DNA of 64,000 bases from Cetobacterium sp. NK01 (GCF_024506395.1 NZ_JANIBO010000007.1:1-64000), one strand, 5' to 3'. Counted from the stretch's first letter, positions 44,966 through 54,950 are shown. Program-made: numbers and translations. Notes: generated from the letters alone by a model not told the origin.

Positions 44966-47683
44966 ATGGTTGTTCAAAGTGAAGCTATGCTTGAAAAAAG
45001 TCTCATAAATAGACTTGAAGATCAAGGATATAAATATATAGAAATTAAAGATGAAAAAGAATTAAATCAAAACTTTAAAAAACAACTGGAAAAACTTAAT
45101 AATATTGAGTTGAGTGAAGAAGAGTTAGAAAGAATTCTTATTCATTTAGATAAAGGATCAATTTTTAGAAAAGCAGAGATTTTAAGAGATAAATATGAAT
45201 TAAAAAGAGACGAAGGTACTGAATATATTCAATTTTTAGATAAAGAAAATTGGTGTAAAAATATTTTTCAAGTTTCTAATCAAATAACAATGCATGGGAA
45301 ATATGAAAATAGATATGATGTCACTTTATTGGTAAACGGTATTCCTATGGTTCAAATAGAACTTAAAAGAAGAGGGATTGAGTTAAAAGAAGCGTTTAAC
45401 CAGATAAATAGATACCATAAACATTCGTTTAAAGGACTTTTTAATTATCTGCAAATCTTTGTAATTAGTAATGGGGTAAATACAAAGTACTATGCTAACA
45501 ATAGAAACTCATCATTTAAGTTTACATTTTTTTGGACAGATAAAGAAAATAAAAAAATTAGTAATTTAAATGAGTTTACAGATTCATTTTTAGAGAAATG
45601 TCACCTTTGGAAAATGATAACTAAATATATTGTTTTAAATCAAAACCAAGAAGCACTTATGATTTTAAGACCATATCAATACTATGCTGTGGAAGCTATT
45701 TTAGAAAAAGCTACATCCACTAATAAAAATGGATATGTATGGCATACAACTGGATCTGGAAAAACTTTAACCTCTTTCAAAGTAAGCCAACTTCTTTCTC
45801 AAAATAAAAAAATTGATAAAGTTATATTTGTTGTAGATAGAAAAGATTTAGATTATCAAACGACAAAAGAGTTTAACTCTTTCTGTGCTGGAGCTGTGGA
45901 TGGAACAGACAACACCTCCTCTTTGGTGAAACAGCTATCAGGAACAAACTCTCTTATAATAACAACAATCCAAAAGTTAACTCGTGCTATAGATAACGAA
46001 AAATATGAGCATAGGTTAAATAATTTAAAAGACAAAAAAATCGTTTTAATATTTGATGAGTGTCATCGTTCTCAATTTGGGGATATGCATAAAAAAATAA
46101 CTGAATATTTTAATAATATTCAATATTTTGGATTTACAGGAACTCCTATTCTTTCTGAAAATGCCAATAATTTAAGAACAACTCAAGACCTTTTTGGAGA
46201 TTGTTTACATAAGTATGTTATAAAAGATGCCATAAGTGATGAAAATGTTTTGGGATTCTCAGTTGAATATGTTGGTCGATACAAAGATAAAAATAAAAAT
46301 CAACCAGATATAGAGGTTGAAGCTATAGATACAAAAGAGTTGATGGAATCTGATATGAGATTGTCAGCAATCACAGATTATATTATAAATAATCATAATG
46401 CAAAAACTTTTAATGGTAGTTATACAGGAATTTTTGCTGTTAGCTCTGTACCTGTGTTAACTAAATACTATGAGCTTTTTAAATCTAAAAATCATAATTT
46501 TAAAATTGCCACGATTTTTAGTTATGGAGCTAACGAAGAGGATGATGGAAGTGATGAACACTCTCGAGACAAATTAGAAAGATATATTGCCGATTATAAC
46601 GTAACTTTTGGAACAAATTACAGTACTGACACATTTAATGAATACTATGTGGATGTGGCCAAAAGAGTTAAAGATAAACAGATTGATATACTTCTTGTGG
46701 TAAATATGTTTTTAACTGGATTTGATAGCAAACTTTTGAATACTCTTTATGTGGATAAAAATTTAAAATATCATGGATTAGTTCAGGCTTTTTCTAGAAC
46801 TAATAGAGTTTTAGATGAAAGGAAAAAACAGGGGAATATTGTTTGTTTTCGTAACTTAAAGAAAAGTGTAGATGAAGCTATAAAGTTATATTCTGATGAG
46901 AACGCACTTCAAACTGTGCTTATGAAACCATATTCAGAGTATGTGAATGATTTTAATAAAGTGTTGACTGAGATGATGGAGAAAACATATGAGGTTGGAG
47001 AAGTTGACGATTTAGAATCTGAAAAGGAAAAGTTGGAGTTTGTTTCTAGATTTAGAGAACTAATTCGACTTATGACAAGATTATCTGTTTTTACAGAGTT
47101 TGACTTTAAAGATTTAGAAATTAGTGAACAAAAATTTGAAGACTTCCGAAGTAAATATTTAGATTTATATGCATCAACAAAAGGTGGAGATCGTAATAAA
47201 ACTTCAGTTTTAGATGATGTGGATTTTGAAATAGAGTTACTTAAAAGAGATGACATTAATGTTAACTATATTTTAGATCTTTTGAAAGATTTAGATAAAA
47301 ATAGTTCCTCTTTTCCAAAAGATAAAAAGTTTATTTTGGATATGATGAGTAAAGAGGTAACTCTTAGAAGTAAGAGGGAGCTTTTAGAAAAGTTTATTGA
47401 TAATAATTTGGTTAATATAAACGAAGAGAACGATTTTGAAAGTGAGTTTAAGCAGTTTATAGAAACTGAGAAAAAAGAGGCTGTGTATAGTTTAGTTCAA
47501 AAGGAAAATTTAAAGGAAGAAGAGATTGCAGAGGTTTTTGAAGAGTACGAGTTTTCAGGAAAATTGAAAAAAGATAATATCAAGGCTTCTTTTTTTACAA
47601 AACCAAAATTAAAAGAGATGAGAGAAAAAGTAGCTTATATAGGACATCAAATTAGTAGTATAGTTGAGATGTTCACTTGGTAA
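44966..47683 (+). CDS. hsdR: type I restriction enzyme subunit R (HsdR)
   Basis: A 905-residue restriction/translocation subunit, near normal size. The N-terminal PD-(D/E)xK nuclease shows NRYDVTLLVNGIPMVQIELK near residue 112-131. Superfamily-2 helicase motifs: Walker A HTTGSGKTLTSF near 261, DECHRSQFG near 353, FTGTP near 389, QAFSRTNRV near 609. It cleaves DNA at a distance when the HsdM/HsdS complex meets unmodified sites. GGGAGAGG precedes the ATG. First gene of a four-gene operon. Confidence 0.93.
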   Translation: MVVQSEAMLEKSLINRLEDQGYKYIEIKDEKELNQNFKKQLEKLNNIELSEEELERILIHLDKGSIFRKAEILRDKYELKRDEGTEYIQFLDKENWCKNIFQVSNQITMHGKYENRYDVTLLVNGIPMVQIELKRRGIELKEAFNQINRYHKHSFKGLFNYLQIFVISNGVNTKYYANNRNSSFKFTFFWTDKENKKISNLNEFTDSFLEKCHLWKMITKYIVLNQNQEALMILRPYQYYAVEAILEKATSTNKNGYVWHTTGSGKTLTSFKVSQLLSQNKKIDKVIFVVDRKDLDYQTTKEFNSFCAGAVDGTDNTSSLVKQLSGTNSLIITTIQKLTRAIDNEKYEHRLNNLKDKKIVLIFDECHRSQFGDMHKKITEYFNNIQYFGFTGTPILSENANNLRTTQDLFGDCLHKYVIKDAISDENVLGFSVEYVGRYKDKNKNQPDIEVEAIDTKELMESDMRLSAITDYIINNHNAKTFNGSYTGIFAVSSVPVLTKYYELFKSKNHNFKIATIFSYGANEEDDGSDEHSRDKLERYIADYNVTFGTNYSTDTFNEYYVDVAKRVKDKQIDILLVVNMFLTGFDSKLLNTLYVDKNLKYHGLVQAFSRTNRVLDERKKQGNIVCFRNLKKSVDEAIKLYSDENALQTVLMKPYSEYVNDFNKVLTEMMEKTYEVGEVDDLESEKEKLEFVSRFRELIRLMTRLSVFTEFDFKDLEISEQKFEDFRSKYLDLYASTKGGDRNKTSVLDDVDFEIELLKRDDINVNYILDLLKDLDKNSSSFPKDKKFILDMMSKEVTLRSKRELLEKFIDNNLVNINEENDFESEFKQFIETEKKEAVYSLVQKENLKEEEIAEVFEEYEFSGKLKKDNIKASFFTKPKLKEMREKVAYIGHQISSIVEMFTW

Positions 47684-47704
47684 GACATCAAAAGGAGAAG
47701 ATAA

Positions 47705-49243
47705 ATGTTAGATAAACAACAGTTAGAAACAAAATTATGGGCAGTGGCCAATGAACTTAGAGGAAACATGGATGCTAACGAATACAAAAACTATATATTA
47801 GGTTTTATATTCTACAAGTATCTATCTGAAAAAATAGAAAAATTTGCTAATGAAATATTAGAAGCTGATGAAATTAGTTTTTATGAGGCTTGGGAAGATG
47901 ATGAACTGAGAGAGGAATTAAAAGAGGAGTGTCTAGATGAATTAGGATATTTCTTAGAGCCTGATTATCTTTTCCACAACATTGTAGAAGAAGCTATCAA
48001 TGGTGGATTTATAATTGATAAATTGGATAAGGGATTAAAATATATAGAGCAATCAGCACTTGGACACAGTAGTGAAAAAGAGTTTGTCCATGTATTTGAT
48101 GATGTGGATTTACAATCAACAAAACTTGGAAGAACAGTTGAAGCTAAAAATACACTAATTTCTAGCGTTATAAAACATTTGTCTGAGATAGATTTTGAGC
48201 TGGGAAATGGAGAGAGAGATATTTTAGGAGATGCCTATGAGTACTTAATTGCACAATTTGCAAGTAGTGCTGGGAAAAAAGCTGGAGAGTTTTATACACC
48301 TCAGCAAGTTTCAAAAATATTATCTAAAATTGTAACTTTAGGAAAAGATAGAGTTAAATCTGTTTATGACCCAACTTGTGGTTCTGGATCACTTTTACTT
48401 CGTGTTGCTAAAGAAACAAATATATCAGATTATTATGGACAGGAATTAAACCAAACAACTTATAACCTGGCTATAATGAACATGATACTTCATGATGTTA
48501 AGCCATCAGATTTCCACATAGAGCAAGGGGATACTTTAGAAGATGATAGACATATTGGAAAAAAGTTTGAAGCTATTGTTGCAAATCCACCATTTTCTGC
48601 AAACTGGACAGCAGCAGCAAAGTTTTTAGATGATGAAAGATTCTCTGAATATGGAAAGTTAGCTCCTAAAACAAAGGCGGATTTTGCTTTTGTTCAACAT
48701 ATGTTGTCTCACTTAGAAGAGAATGGAACTATGGCAACTGTTTTACCTCATGGAGTTTTATTCCGTGGAGCAGCAGAAGGAGTTATAAGAGAGTACTTAA
48801 TAAAAGAGAAAAACTATTTAGATGCTGTTATTGGACTACCAGCAAATATTTTCTATGGAACATCTATTCCAACTTGTATCTTAGTATTTAAGAAAACTAG
48901 AAAACATTCAGACAATATTCTATTTATAGATGCATCTAACGATTTTGAAAAAGTTAAGACTCAAAATGTTTTAAGAGAAGAGGATATTGAAAAAATAATT
49001 ACGACTCTTTCTGAAAGAAAAGCTGTTGAAAAATATTCTCATATTGCAAGTTTAAATGAGATTGCAGAAAATGATTACAATTTAAATATTCCAAGATATG
49101 TTGATACTTTTGAAGAGGAAGAAGAGATTGATTTAGACGAGATTGTATCTAAATTAGATAGTCTTGGAGAGAGAAAAATATCTGTGGCAGAAAGTTTGAA
49201 AAAATATTGTGATGAGCTTAATATAAAAGCTCCAAAGTTATAG
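47705..49243 (+). CDS. hsdM: type I DNA methyltransferase subunit M (HsdM)
   Basis: A 512-residue N6-adenine methyltransferase: helical N-terminal domain, then GEFYTPQQVS near residue 197, the SAM-binding DPTCGSGSLLLRV near 222, and the catalytic NPPFS near 297. AAAGGAG lies upstream. It protects host DNA and forms M2S/R2M2S complexes. It is 21 bp after hsdR. Confidence 0.94.
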   Translation: MLDKQQLETKLWAVANELRGNMDANEYKNYILGFIFYKYLSEKIEKFANEILEADEISFYEAWEDDELREELKEECLDELGYFLEPDYLFHNIVEEAINGGFIIDKLDKGLKYIEQSALGHSSEKEFVHVFDDVDLQSTKLGRTVEAKNTLISSVIKHLSEIDFELGNGERDILGDAYEYLIAQFASSAGKKAGEFYTPQQVSKILSKIVTLGKDRVKSVYDPTCGSGSLLLRVAKETNISDYYGQELNQTTYNLAIMNMILHDVKPSDFHIEQGDTLEDDRHIGKKFEAIVANPPFSANWTAAAKFLDDERFSEYGKLAPKTKADFAFVQHMLSHLEENGTMATVLPHGVLFRGAAEGVIREYLIKEKNYLDAVIGLPANIFYGTSIPTCILVFKKTRKHSDNILFIDASNDFEKVKTQNVLREEDIEKIITTLSERKAVEKYSHIASLNEIAENDYNLNIPRYVDTFEEEEEIDLDEIVSKLDSLGERKISVAESLKKYCDELNIKAPKL

Positions 49244-49252
49244 GAGTGTTTT

Positions 49253-50281
49253 ATGGAGTTAGAAAGAAGTAGTCATATCTATGATGAAATAAAAAGTCTT
49301 TTGGAAAATGCTAGAAAAAAAGTTTTATCCACGGTAAATTCAACAATGACTATGACATATTTTTTAATTGGAAAAAAGATTGTTGAAGAGGAGCAAAATG
49401 GAGAAAGTAGAGCCGAGTATGGAAAAGAGCTTATTAAAAATCTAGCGGTACAACTTACTGAAGAATTTGGAAAGGGATTCACTATTAGAAATCTAGAATT
49501 AATAAGAAAATTTTACATGACATATTCAGTAGATGAAAAAACGAAATCAGTGATTTCGTTTTCTGAGAATCCTTTTAAATTAAGCTGGACTCACTATATT
49601 CGTTTAGTTAGAATTCAAAATATTGAAGAAAGAAGATTCTATGAAATAGAAGCTGAAAAAGAAAATTGGACCGTTAGAGAGATGGATAGACAAATAAGTA
49701 GCTGTCTTTATGAAAGACTCGTTCTTAGTCGTGATAAAGAAGAGGTAAAAGCTCTATCTACTAAAGGGCAAGTTGTAGAAAAGTCTAAAGATATTATAAA
49801 AGATCCTTACATTTTAGAATTTTTAGGATTAGAGGAGTTTTCAAACTATTCAGAGAATACTTTGGAAACTGCAATAATATCTCATATTGAAAAATTCATA
49901 ATGGAACTTGGAAAAGGATTTTTGTTTCAAGGAAGACAAGTAAGGTTTACCTTTGATGAAGAGCATTTCTTTGTTGATTTAGTTTTCTATAATAGAATTT
50001 TAAAGTGTTTTGTGATAATAGATTTGAAAATTGGAAAGTTAAAACATCAAGACATTGGGCAGATGCAGATGTATGTAAATTATTATGATAGATTTGTAAA
50101 GTTACCTGATGAAAATAAAACTATTGGAATTATAATTTGTAAAGATAAAAATGATACTTTAGTAGAGATAACTCTTCCTGAAAATAATGAACAGATATTT
50201 GCAAGTAGATACATGACAATACTTCCTTCAAAAGAGGAGTTGGCTAAAATTGTTGAGGAGGAAGAGAATAATGAAAAATAA
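49253..50281 (+). CDS. DUF1016 (YhcG-type) PD-(D/E)xK nuclease-domain protein
   Basis: 342 residues. The N-terminal DUF1016_N domain (ARKKVLSTVNSTMTMTYFLIGKKIVEEE) has helices for DNA contact. The C-terminal PDDEXK_nuc domain has VDLVFYNRILKCFVIIDLKIG near residue 242 (Asp ... Asp-x-Lys) and QMQMYVNYYD near 270. Family members are often encoded inside type I restriction operons; their role is unproven but nuclease-like. The gene lies between hsdM (9-bp gap) and hsdS (11-bp overlap), so it is fully part of the operon. Confidence 0.88.
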   Translation: MELERSSHIYDEIKSLLENARKKVLSTVNSTMTMTYFLIGKKIVEEEQNGESRAEYGKELIKNLAVQLTEEFGKGFTIRNLELIRKFYMTYSVDEKTKSVISFSENPFKLSWTHYIRLVRIQNIEERRFYEIEAEKENWTVREMDRQISSCLYERLVLSRDKEEVKALSTKGQVVEKSKDIIKDPYILEFLGLEEFSNYSENTLETAIISHIEKFIMELGKGFLFQGRQVRFTFDEEHFFVDLVFYNRILKCFVIIDLKIGKLKHQDIGQMQMYVNYYDRFVKLPDENKTIGIIICKDKNDTLVEITLPENNEQIFASRYMTILPSKEELAKIVEEEENNEK

Positions 50282-51407
50282 AGTACCAAAGTTAAGATTT
50301 AAAGAGTTTACTGATGAGTGGGAGGAGAAAAGATTAGGAGAAGTTTTATTTGAAAGAAAAATAAAGCAAAAAATATCAGAAATAGCACCATTATTAGCTT
50401 TTGCAGCGGGACAAGGAGTTATTGATCGTAGTGAAAGAAAAACAAATAATAGAGATTTTTTAACAAAAGACTCTACCCAAAAAAAATATTTACTTACAAA
50501 ATATAATGATATTGTATATAATCCTTCAAATTTAAAATATGGAGCAATTGATAGAAATAAATATGGTCAAGGAGTTATATCTCCAATTTATGTTACTTTT
50601 GAAACATCTGAAATTCCAAGTTTTATTGAATTAATAGTAAAAAGTGAAAATTTTAAACAAAAAGCTTTACAATATGAAGAAGGAACGGTTACAAAGCGGC
50701 AATCAGTTAAGCCAGAAAATCTATTATCTTTAAACATAATTAAGCCAGATTTAAAAGAACAAGAAAAGATAGCCTCGTTTCTTTCAAAGGTGGATGAAAG
50801 CATTGAAATTTTAGAAGAAGAAAAAGAGTTATGGGAAAAATATAAAAAAGGCATGATGCAAAAAATCTTTAGCCAAAAGTTAAGATTTAAGGATGAAAAC
50901 GGAAATGATTATCCTGAGTGGGAAGAGAAAAGATTGGAGGAGGTTTTAACTATTGGGAATGGAAAAGATTATAAACATTTAAATGAAGGAGATGTTCCTG
51001 TATTTGGAACTGGTGGATATATGACAAGTGTAGATAAATATTTATACGATGGTGAAACTGTTTTTATAGGAAGAAAAGGAACAATAAATAAACCTTTTTA
51101 TTATAATGGAAAATTTTGGACAGTTGATACTTTATTTTATACTCATAATTTTAAAAATAGTTTGCCTAAATTTATTTATGTTATTTTTCAAAATGTTGAC
51201 TGGCTTCAATATAATGAAGCTTCTGGGGTACCTAGTTTATCTAAATCTACAATAAATAATATTTTTATAAATCTTCCCTCTCTTCCAGAGCAAGAAAAAA
51301 TAGCTAATCTCTTATCAACAATAGATGAGAAGATTGAATTGATTGAAAAAGAGTTAGAGGAAATTAAAGAATTTAAAAAAGGATTATTACAAAAAATGTT
51401 TGTTTAG
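50271..51407 (+). CDS. hsdS: type I specificity subunit S (HsdS)
   Basis: 378 residues with two target-recognition domains separated by conserved helices. Repeat 1 begins EWEEKRLGEVLFERKIK near residue 14; repeat 2 begins EWEEKRLEEVLTIGNG near 216. Coiled spacers LEEEKELWEKYKKGMMQKIF and IEKELEEIKEFKKGLLQKMF end each half. The halves define a bipartite DNA target. ATG 50271 follows GAGGAGG and overlaps the DUF1016 stop by 11 bp. No second hsdS copy or recombinase is adjacent, so there is no sign of phase-variable shuffling. Confidence 0.92.
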   Translation: MKNKVPKLRFKEFTDEWEEKRLGEVLFERKIKQKISEIAPLLAFAAGQGVIDRSERKTNNRDFLTKDSTQKKYLLTKYNDIVYNPSNLKYGAIDRNKYGQGVISPIYVTFETSEIPSFIELIVKSENFKQKALQYEEGTVTKRQSVKPENLLSLNIIKPDLKEQEKIASFLSKVDESIEILEEEKELWEKYKKGMMQKIFSQKLRFKDENGNDYPEWEEKRLEEVLTIGNGKDYKHLNEGDVPVFGTGGYMTSVDKYLYDGETVFIGRKGTINKPFYYNGKFWTVDTLFYTHNFKNSLPKFIYVIFQNVDWLQYNEASGVPSLSKSTINNIFINLPSLPEQEKIANLLSTIDEKIELIEKELEEIKEFKKGLLQKMFV

Positions 51408-51441
51408 ATTTTAGAGGAGCTAGTCTGTTTTTTGCAAGGCC

Positions 51442-51480
51442 AAATTCCCTGTTTTTGAAAAGCAAAGCTACAGGGAATTT
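51442..51480. terminator. hairpin after hsdS
   Basis: AAATTCCCTG and CAGGGAATTT arms with a 19-nt loop, followed by TTC-rich sequence; it lies between convergent hsdS and istB. Confidence 0.75.
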
Positions 51481-51486
51481 TCTTTC

Positions 51487-52206
51487 CTATCCTAGTCCTG
51501 ATTCTTTTAATCTTTTACTTGATCCATTAAATAATACTAAATGACTATGATGAACTAATCTATCAATAAGGGCTGCTGTCATATTTTCATCATACAAAAT
51601 ACTAACCCATCTACTAAATTCCAAGTTAGTCGTCAAAATGATGCTGTATCTTTCATAACAATCTGATATAATTTGAAAAATTAACTGTGCTCCTTCTCTA
51701 TCAAGTGGAACATAGCCCCACTCATCTAAAATCAATAAATCTAACTTTTCAAACCTTTTTAAAAATGAACTTAAGTTTCCTTTTTTCTTTGCTTCACTTA
51801 ATTGGTTCACAAGTGTACTTGTTCGATAAAATTTTACATTCTTTCCTTCATTACAAGCGTTTAATCCCAGCGCACATGCCATATGTGTTTTTCCGGTTCC
51901 AACTCCTCCATATAAAATAAGATTTTTCTTTTCAATAATAAATTTTAATTCTTTCAGTTCCTCTTCTCTTAAGGAACTTGATAATGTAATTTCTTGAAAA
52001 GAATAATCTTCAAAAGTTCTAATAACTGGAAAAGAAGCTAATTTAATAGATCTTTCTATTTTTGTAATATTTCTATGATTAACTTCTAATTCCAGTAATT
52101 TACATAAAAACTCTTCATAATTTGTAGCTTGAATATCTTTGTAAATTTCAGAGACATTTTTACTCAACTTTAACCTTTTACAATAATTTGCTATTCTTTC
52201 TTGCAT
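51487..52206 (-). CDS. istB: IS21-family helper ATPase IstB
   Basis: A 239-residue DnaC/IstB-type AAA+ ATPase: Walker A YGGVGTGKTHMACALG near residue 99, Walker B LDLLILDEWGYVPLD near 160, and a sensor-1 IILTTNLEFSRW near 192. It stimulates strand transfer by IstA. The start overlaps the istA stop by one base. Intact, but its partner istA is truncated, so the IS is inactive. Confidence 0.93.
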   Translation of the reverse strand: MQERIANYCKRLKLSKNVSEIYKDIQATNYEEFLCKLLELEVNHRNITKIERSIKLASFPVIRTFEDYSFQEITLSSSLREEELKELKFIIEKKNLILYGGVGTGKTHMACALGLNACNEGKNVKFYRTSTLVNQLSEAKKKGNLSSFLKRFEKLDLLILDEWGYVPLDREGAQLIFQIISDCYERYSIILTTNLEFSRWVSILYDENMTAALIDRLVHHSHLVLFNGSSKRLKESGLG

Positions 52207-52803
52207 TAATTTACCTCCCCAAGATTCTTTAGTAGTGCATCGTAAATTCCAATATTAGGTGATAGCTCTTTCATAATTAATGGTTTATTACTAATTTTTA
52301 AACTCTCTACTTTTGGATAATTATCTAACTTTGATTTTAGATACATTTTCATGTTATCAAGCGATGAAATATTTTTTTCTAAACATTCATCAATAATTTC
52401 TAATGCTTTTTCAAATCCTTTATCCTCCGTAACTTCTGCCATAAATTTAAAAATTTGTTTTTCCTTTTCTTCAGTTAGATTTTTTAATTGTTCTGTAATT
52501 TTGCAAGGAAACAACTCATAGATACCACTATACTTAATTGCACGTGGATGTCTAGAAAGTTGAGTAAGATAAGGTAACCAATTAATTACATCTTTAGGTT
52601 GGTCTCCATATAACCTTTCATGTATTACAATCTCATTTAAATTAGAATCTAAAACAGTGACTTCAGTAGCACCGATCTTTAATCTAAGATTTTCTCCTGC
52701 AAATTTAGGAGCACTTGAATATCTAAATTTTCCTTCTAGTATAAATCTTCCGCATTTATCAGCTTTTAAAACTTTAATTAGCGCTGGATCAAACTCTGTA
52801 TTA
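52206..52803 (-). pseudogene. istA: IS21 transposase IstA, C-terminal fragment
   Basis: About 199 C-terminal residues of IstA (from NTEFDPALIKVLKADKCGR to LLKNLGEVN), including the beta-barrel-like FILEGKFRYSSAPKFAGENL segment. The DDE catalytic core is missing. The fragment begins exactly at the GGGG end of the Tn-B copy at 52804, so the transposon insertion removed or displaced the rest. An ORF start inside the transposon end (MVRKILSVVIPRFPDG) reads into istA, making a chimera. Confidence 0.88.
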
Positions 52804-53180
52804 GGGGTCCCATCAGGAAAACGCGGAATAACAACGCTAAGGATTTTCCTGACCATTGATGCCCCCTTTATTTTCAATGTATTTCGACCATTTTTCATTC
52901 AAAAATTTTCTCAAGTAATCTAATTAGAGTTATTTCCATCTTTCCTTGTATTTATTAGCTTTTTATCTTGCTGCTCCGGAAAACGCGGAATAACAACGTT
53001 AAGACCCTCAATTTCATTAAATTTCAAGTTTTTATGAAAATTTAACAACGCTAAGGAATTGTCTAAATTGAATCTAACCCTTTAATTTCAAGGAGTTTTC
53101 GATATATCGAAGCTCGAGAAATATTTGTAATTTCACAGATTTGTTTTACTGTCATTTCACCCTCTTGATAAAGTTTTAAA
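52804..53180 (+). mobile_element. Tn-B left-end fragment (377 bp duplicate)
   Basis: By eye identical to 59300-59676: terminal repeat GGGGTCCCATCAGGAAAA, the inner IR-like motifs and the last codons of tnpR. It breaks off at TTTTAAA|TGTTGCC inside tnpR. The flank before GGGG is TATTA (istA). The stretch to 53269 holds only a short hairpin (AGTCCT/AGGACT, then TTTT) and the next gene's ribosome site. Confidence 0.93.
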
Positions 53181-53269
53181 TGTTGCCTGAAATGTCCTCT
53201 TAGTATTGGGGGACTTTAGTCCTGTAGGACTTTTATTATTAGAAGAGTTTGTTAAAGGGGGAGTTTTTT

Positions 53270-54070
53270 ATGGATAGCTTAGATTTAGGAACTTTATTTT
53301 GGGATTATAAAAATGTAGATCGTGATACAGCATATAGAAGTTTAGTTGCAAATAAACCAAGGACACTGTACAAATACAGATCTGGTAATAAAAATTCTAT
53401 AGATGATTTTAAAGACGAACAGTTATGGTTTAATGATCCCTTTGATACATTTGTAAGTGGGGCTTTATTTGATAATTCAATTGAGGACTTAAAAGAAACT
53501 ATATTGAATAGAAAAAGTACTATAGATAAAATATTTGGCAAAGCAGAAACAAATATTGAAGAGGATGAATTATTTATAGAAAATTTCAAAAAAAATGAAG
53601 AAGCTCGTTTGAACTTTATAAAAACAGTGAGAAGCACATTTCGAGTAAGTTGTTTTTCTCAAAAGAATGATTCAATTTTAATGTGGAGTCATTATGCTAA
53701 TTCGCATAAGGGGTTTTGCTTAGAATATGATTTTAAAATGTTGAAAGAATTAATTACACTGCCTTTACCAGTTAAATACTGCAATGATTTGCCTAACGAT
53801 ATAGATGATAAATTAAAATTAATTTTTACTAAATCTAAAGAGTGGAGTTATGAAGAAGAATGGAGATTAGTAAAACCTGCGGAAAAATGTGTAAGTCAAA
53901 GTAATATTATAGCTCCTATAGCGATTTACTTAGGAAGTAATATGGATGAACAAATTAAGAAATCAATAATGGATATTGCTAAAGGTAAAAATATAAAAAT
54001 TTATAAGATGTATTTAAATCAAAATGAATTTAAATTAGAGGCTAAATTAATATGGGAGCCAAGATTGTAA
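53270..54070 (+). CDS. DUF2971-family protein
   Basis: 266 residues with the DUF2971 landmarks in order: LYKYRS near residue 32, LWFNDPFDTFVSG near 54, RVSCFSQKNDSILMWSHYANSHKGFCLEYD near 125-155, a WSYEEEWRLVKP motif near 195, and PIAIYLGSNM near 219. Function unknown; members are scattered on mobile DNA and sometimes near defence genes. ATG 53270 is chosen because GGGGGAG lies 7 nt upstream. It lies between the Tn-B fragment and the Mor-like gene. Confidence 0.82.
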   Translation: MDSLDLGTLFWDYKNVDRDTAYRSLVANKPRTLYKYRSGNKNSIDDFKDEQLWFNDPFDTFVSGALFDNSIEDLKETILNRKSTIDKIFGKAETNIEEDELFIENFKKNEEARLNFIKTVRSTFRVSCFSQKNDSILMWSHYANSHKGFCLEYDFKMLKELITLPLPVKYCNDLPNDIDDKLKLIFTKSKEWSYEEEWRLVKPAEKCVSQSNIIAPIAIYLGSNMDEQIKKSIMDIAKGKNIKIYKMYLNQNEFKLEAKLIWEPRL

Positions 54071-54165
54071 GATATAGAATAATGATAAAGATTATATACA
54101 TATAGTAGGTTATTTAGATTATTTGTAGAATTATTCATATAAAATATATTTTAGGGGGATATTTT

Positions 54166-54420
54166 ATGGATTTAAAAATGAGTGATCTACCTCCACAATT
54201 TGAAAATATAGCTATGAGAGTTGGAATAGATATAACTAAGGTGTTATTTGAAGAATTTGGGGGGACATCTGTGTATTTTCCTACTGAAAAGATGATATAT
54301 AAAGAAGCTCGTGATAGAGATATTATAGAAGAGTTCAATGGATTTAATGTAAAGGAATTAGCGAGTAAGTACAGAATGTCTGAAAGTTATGTTAGAGCTA
54401 TTATTCGGAAAAATAAATAA
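54166..54420 (+). CDS. Mor/Middle-operon-regulator-family DNA-binding protein
   Basis: 84 residues. The N-terminal dimerisation part (FENIAMRVGIDITKVLFEEFGG) and C-terminal helix-turn-helix (FNVKELASKYRMSESYVRAIIRK) match the Mor activator family known from Mu-like phages. GGGGGA precedes the ATG. It lies 95 bp after the DUF2971 gene and ends at a good terminator. Perhaps a prophage or mobile-element regulator remnant; its targets are unknown. Confidence 0.85.
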   Translation: MDLKMSDLPPQFENIAMRVGIDITKVLFEEFGGTSVYFPTEKMIYKEARDRDIIEEFNGFNVKELASKYRMSESYVRAIIRKNK

Positions 54421-54497
54421 TCAAGTTGAATTTTTAGAAATTAAATTGTATTATTACGACTTAAATAAAGTTTTAGATTTTTAACAAAATACTAATA

Positions 54498-54537
54498 AAA
54501 AGAGCTCCATAATCTATTTTTAGATATGGAGTTCTTT
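54498..54537 (+). terminator. terminator after the Mor-like gene
   Basis: AAAAGAGCTCCATA pairs with TATGGAGTTCTTTT around a loop and is followed by TTTATTTT. The rest of 54421-54880 shows no gene. Confidence 0.75.
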
Positions 54538-54887
54538 TTATTTTAAGAAGTTAACAAGCTAAATAACAATATTAAAAAATTAAAGAGAATAATTAAAAAG
54601 ACTGGTAAATTACTAAAAAAGTAAAGTTAACGTATTTTAGAATTTAAAACTATTAATTTAAGATTAACTTTAAAAAGTAAAGTTTCAAAAAAATAGAAAC
54701 AAGTAAACTTATTACAATCACTTGCTTGTTGTCATTAATTAGTGATAACAAGGTCTTAAATTTGATTATTATTGAAATTTCATAAAATACAGCTATTTCA
54801 ATGATTTAGATAATGTTTGGTGCTTTTTTTCGAGAATATGATAGTTAGGCCTATAATATTATACAAATAATCTTTCATTCTCAACAT

Positions 54888-54935
54888 ATATACCAATTAG
54901 TGCATTAATTTATCATCTATGTACTAATTGGTATT
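54888..54935. repeat. dyad near the tet(P) 3' side
   Basis: TACCAATTAGT and ACTAATTGGTA are perfect 11-bp arms around about 21 nt. It lies just inside a Tn3-like terminal sequence; a resolution-site half or terminator are possible. Confidence 0.45.
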
Positions 54936-54950
54936 ACTAGATTTGAACAA

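Noticed and set aside
50271-51407. Phase-variable hsdS system
   Set aside because: Only one hsdS and no adjacent recombinase or second recognition-domain cassette; the tyrosine recombinase is 36 kb away.
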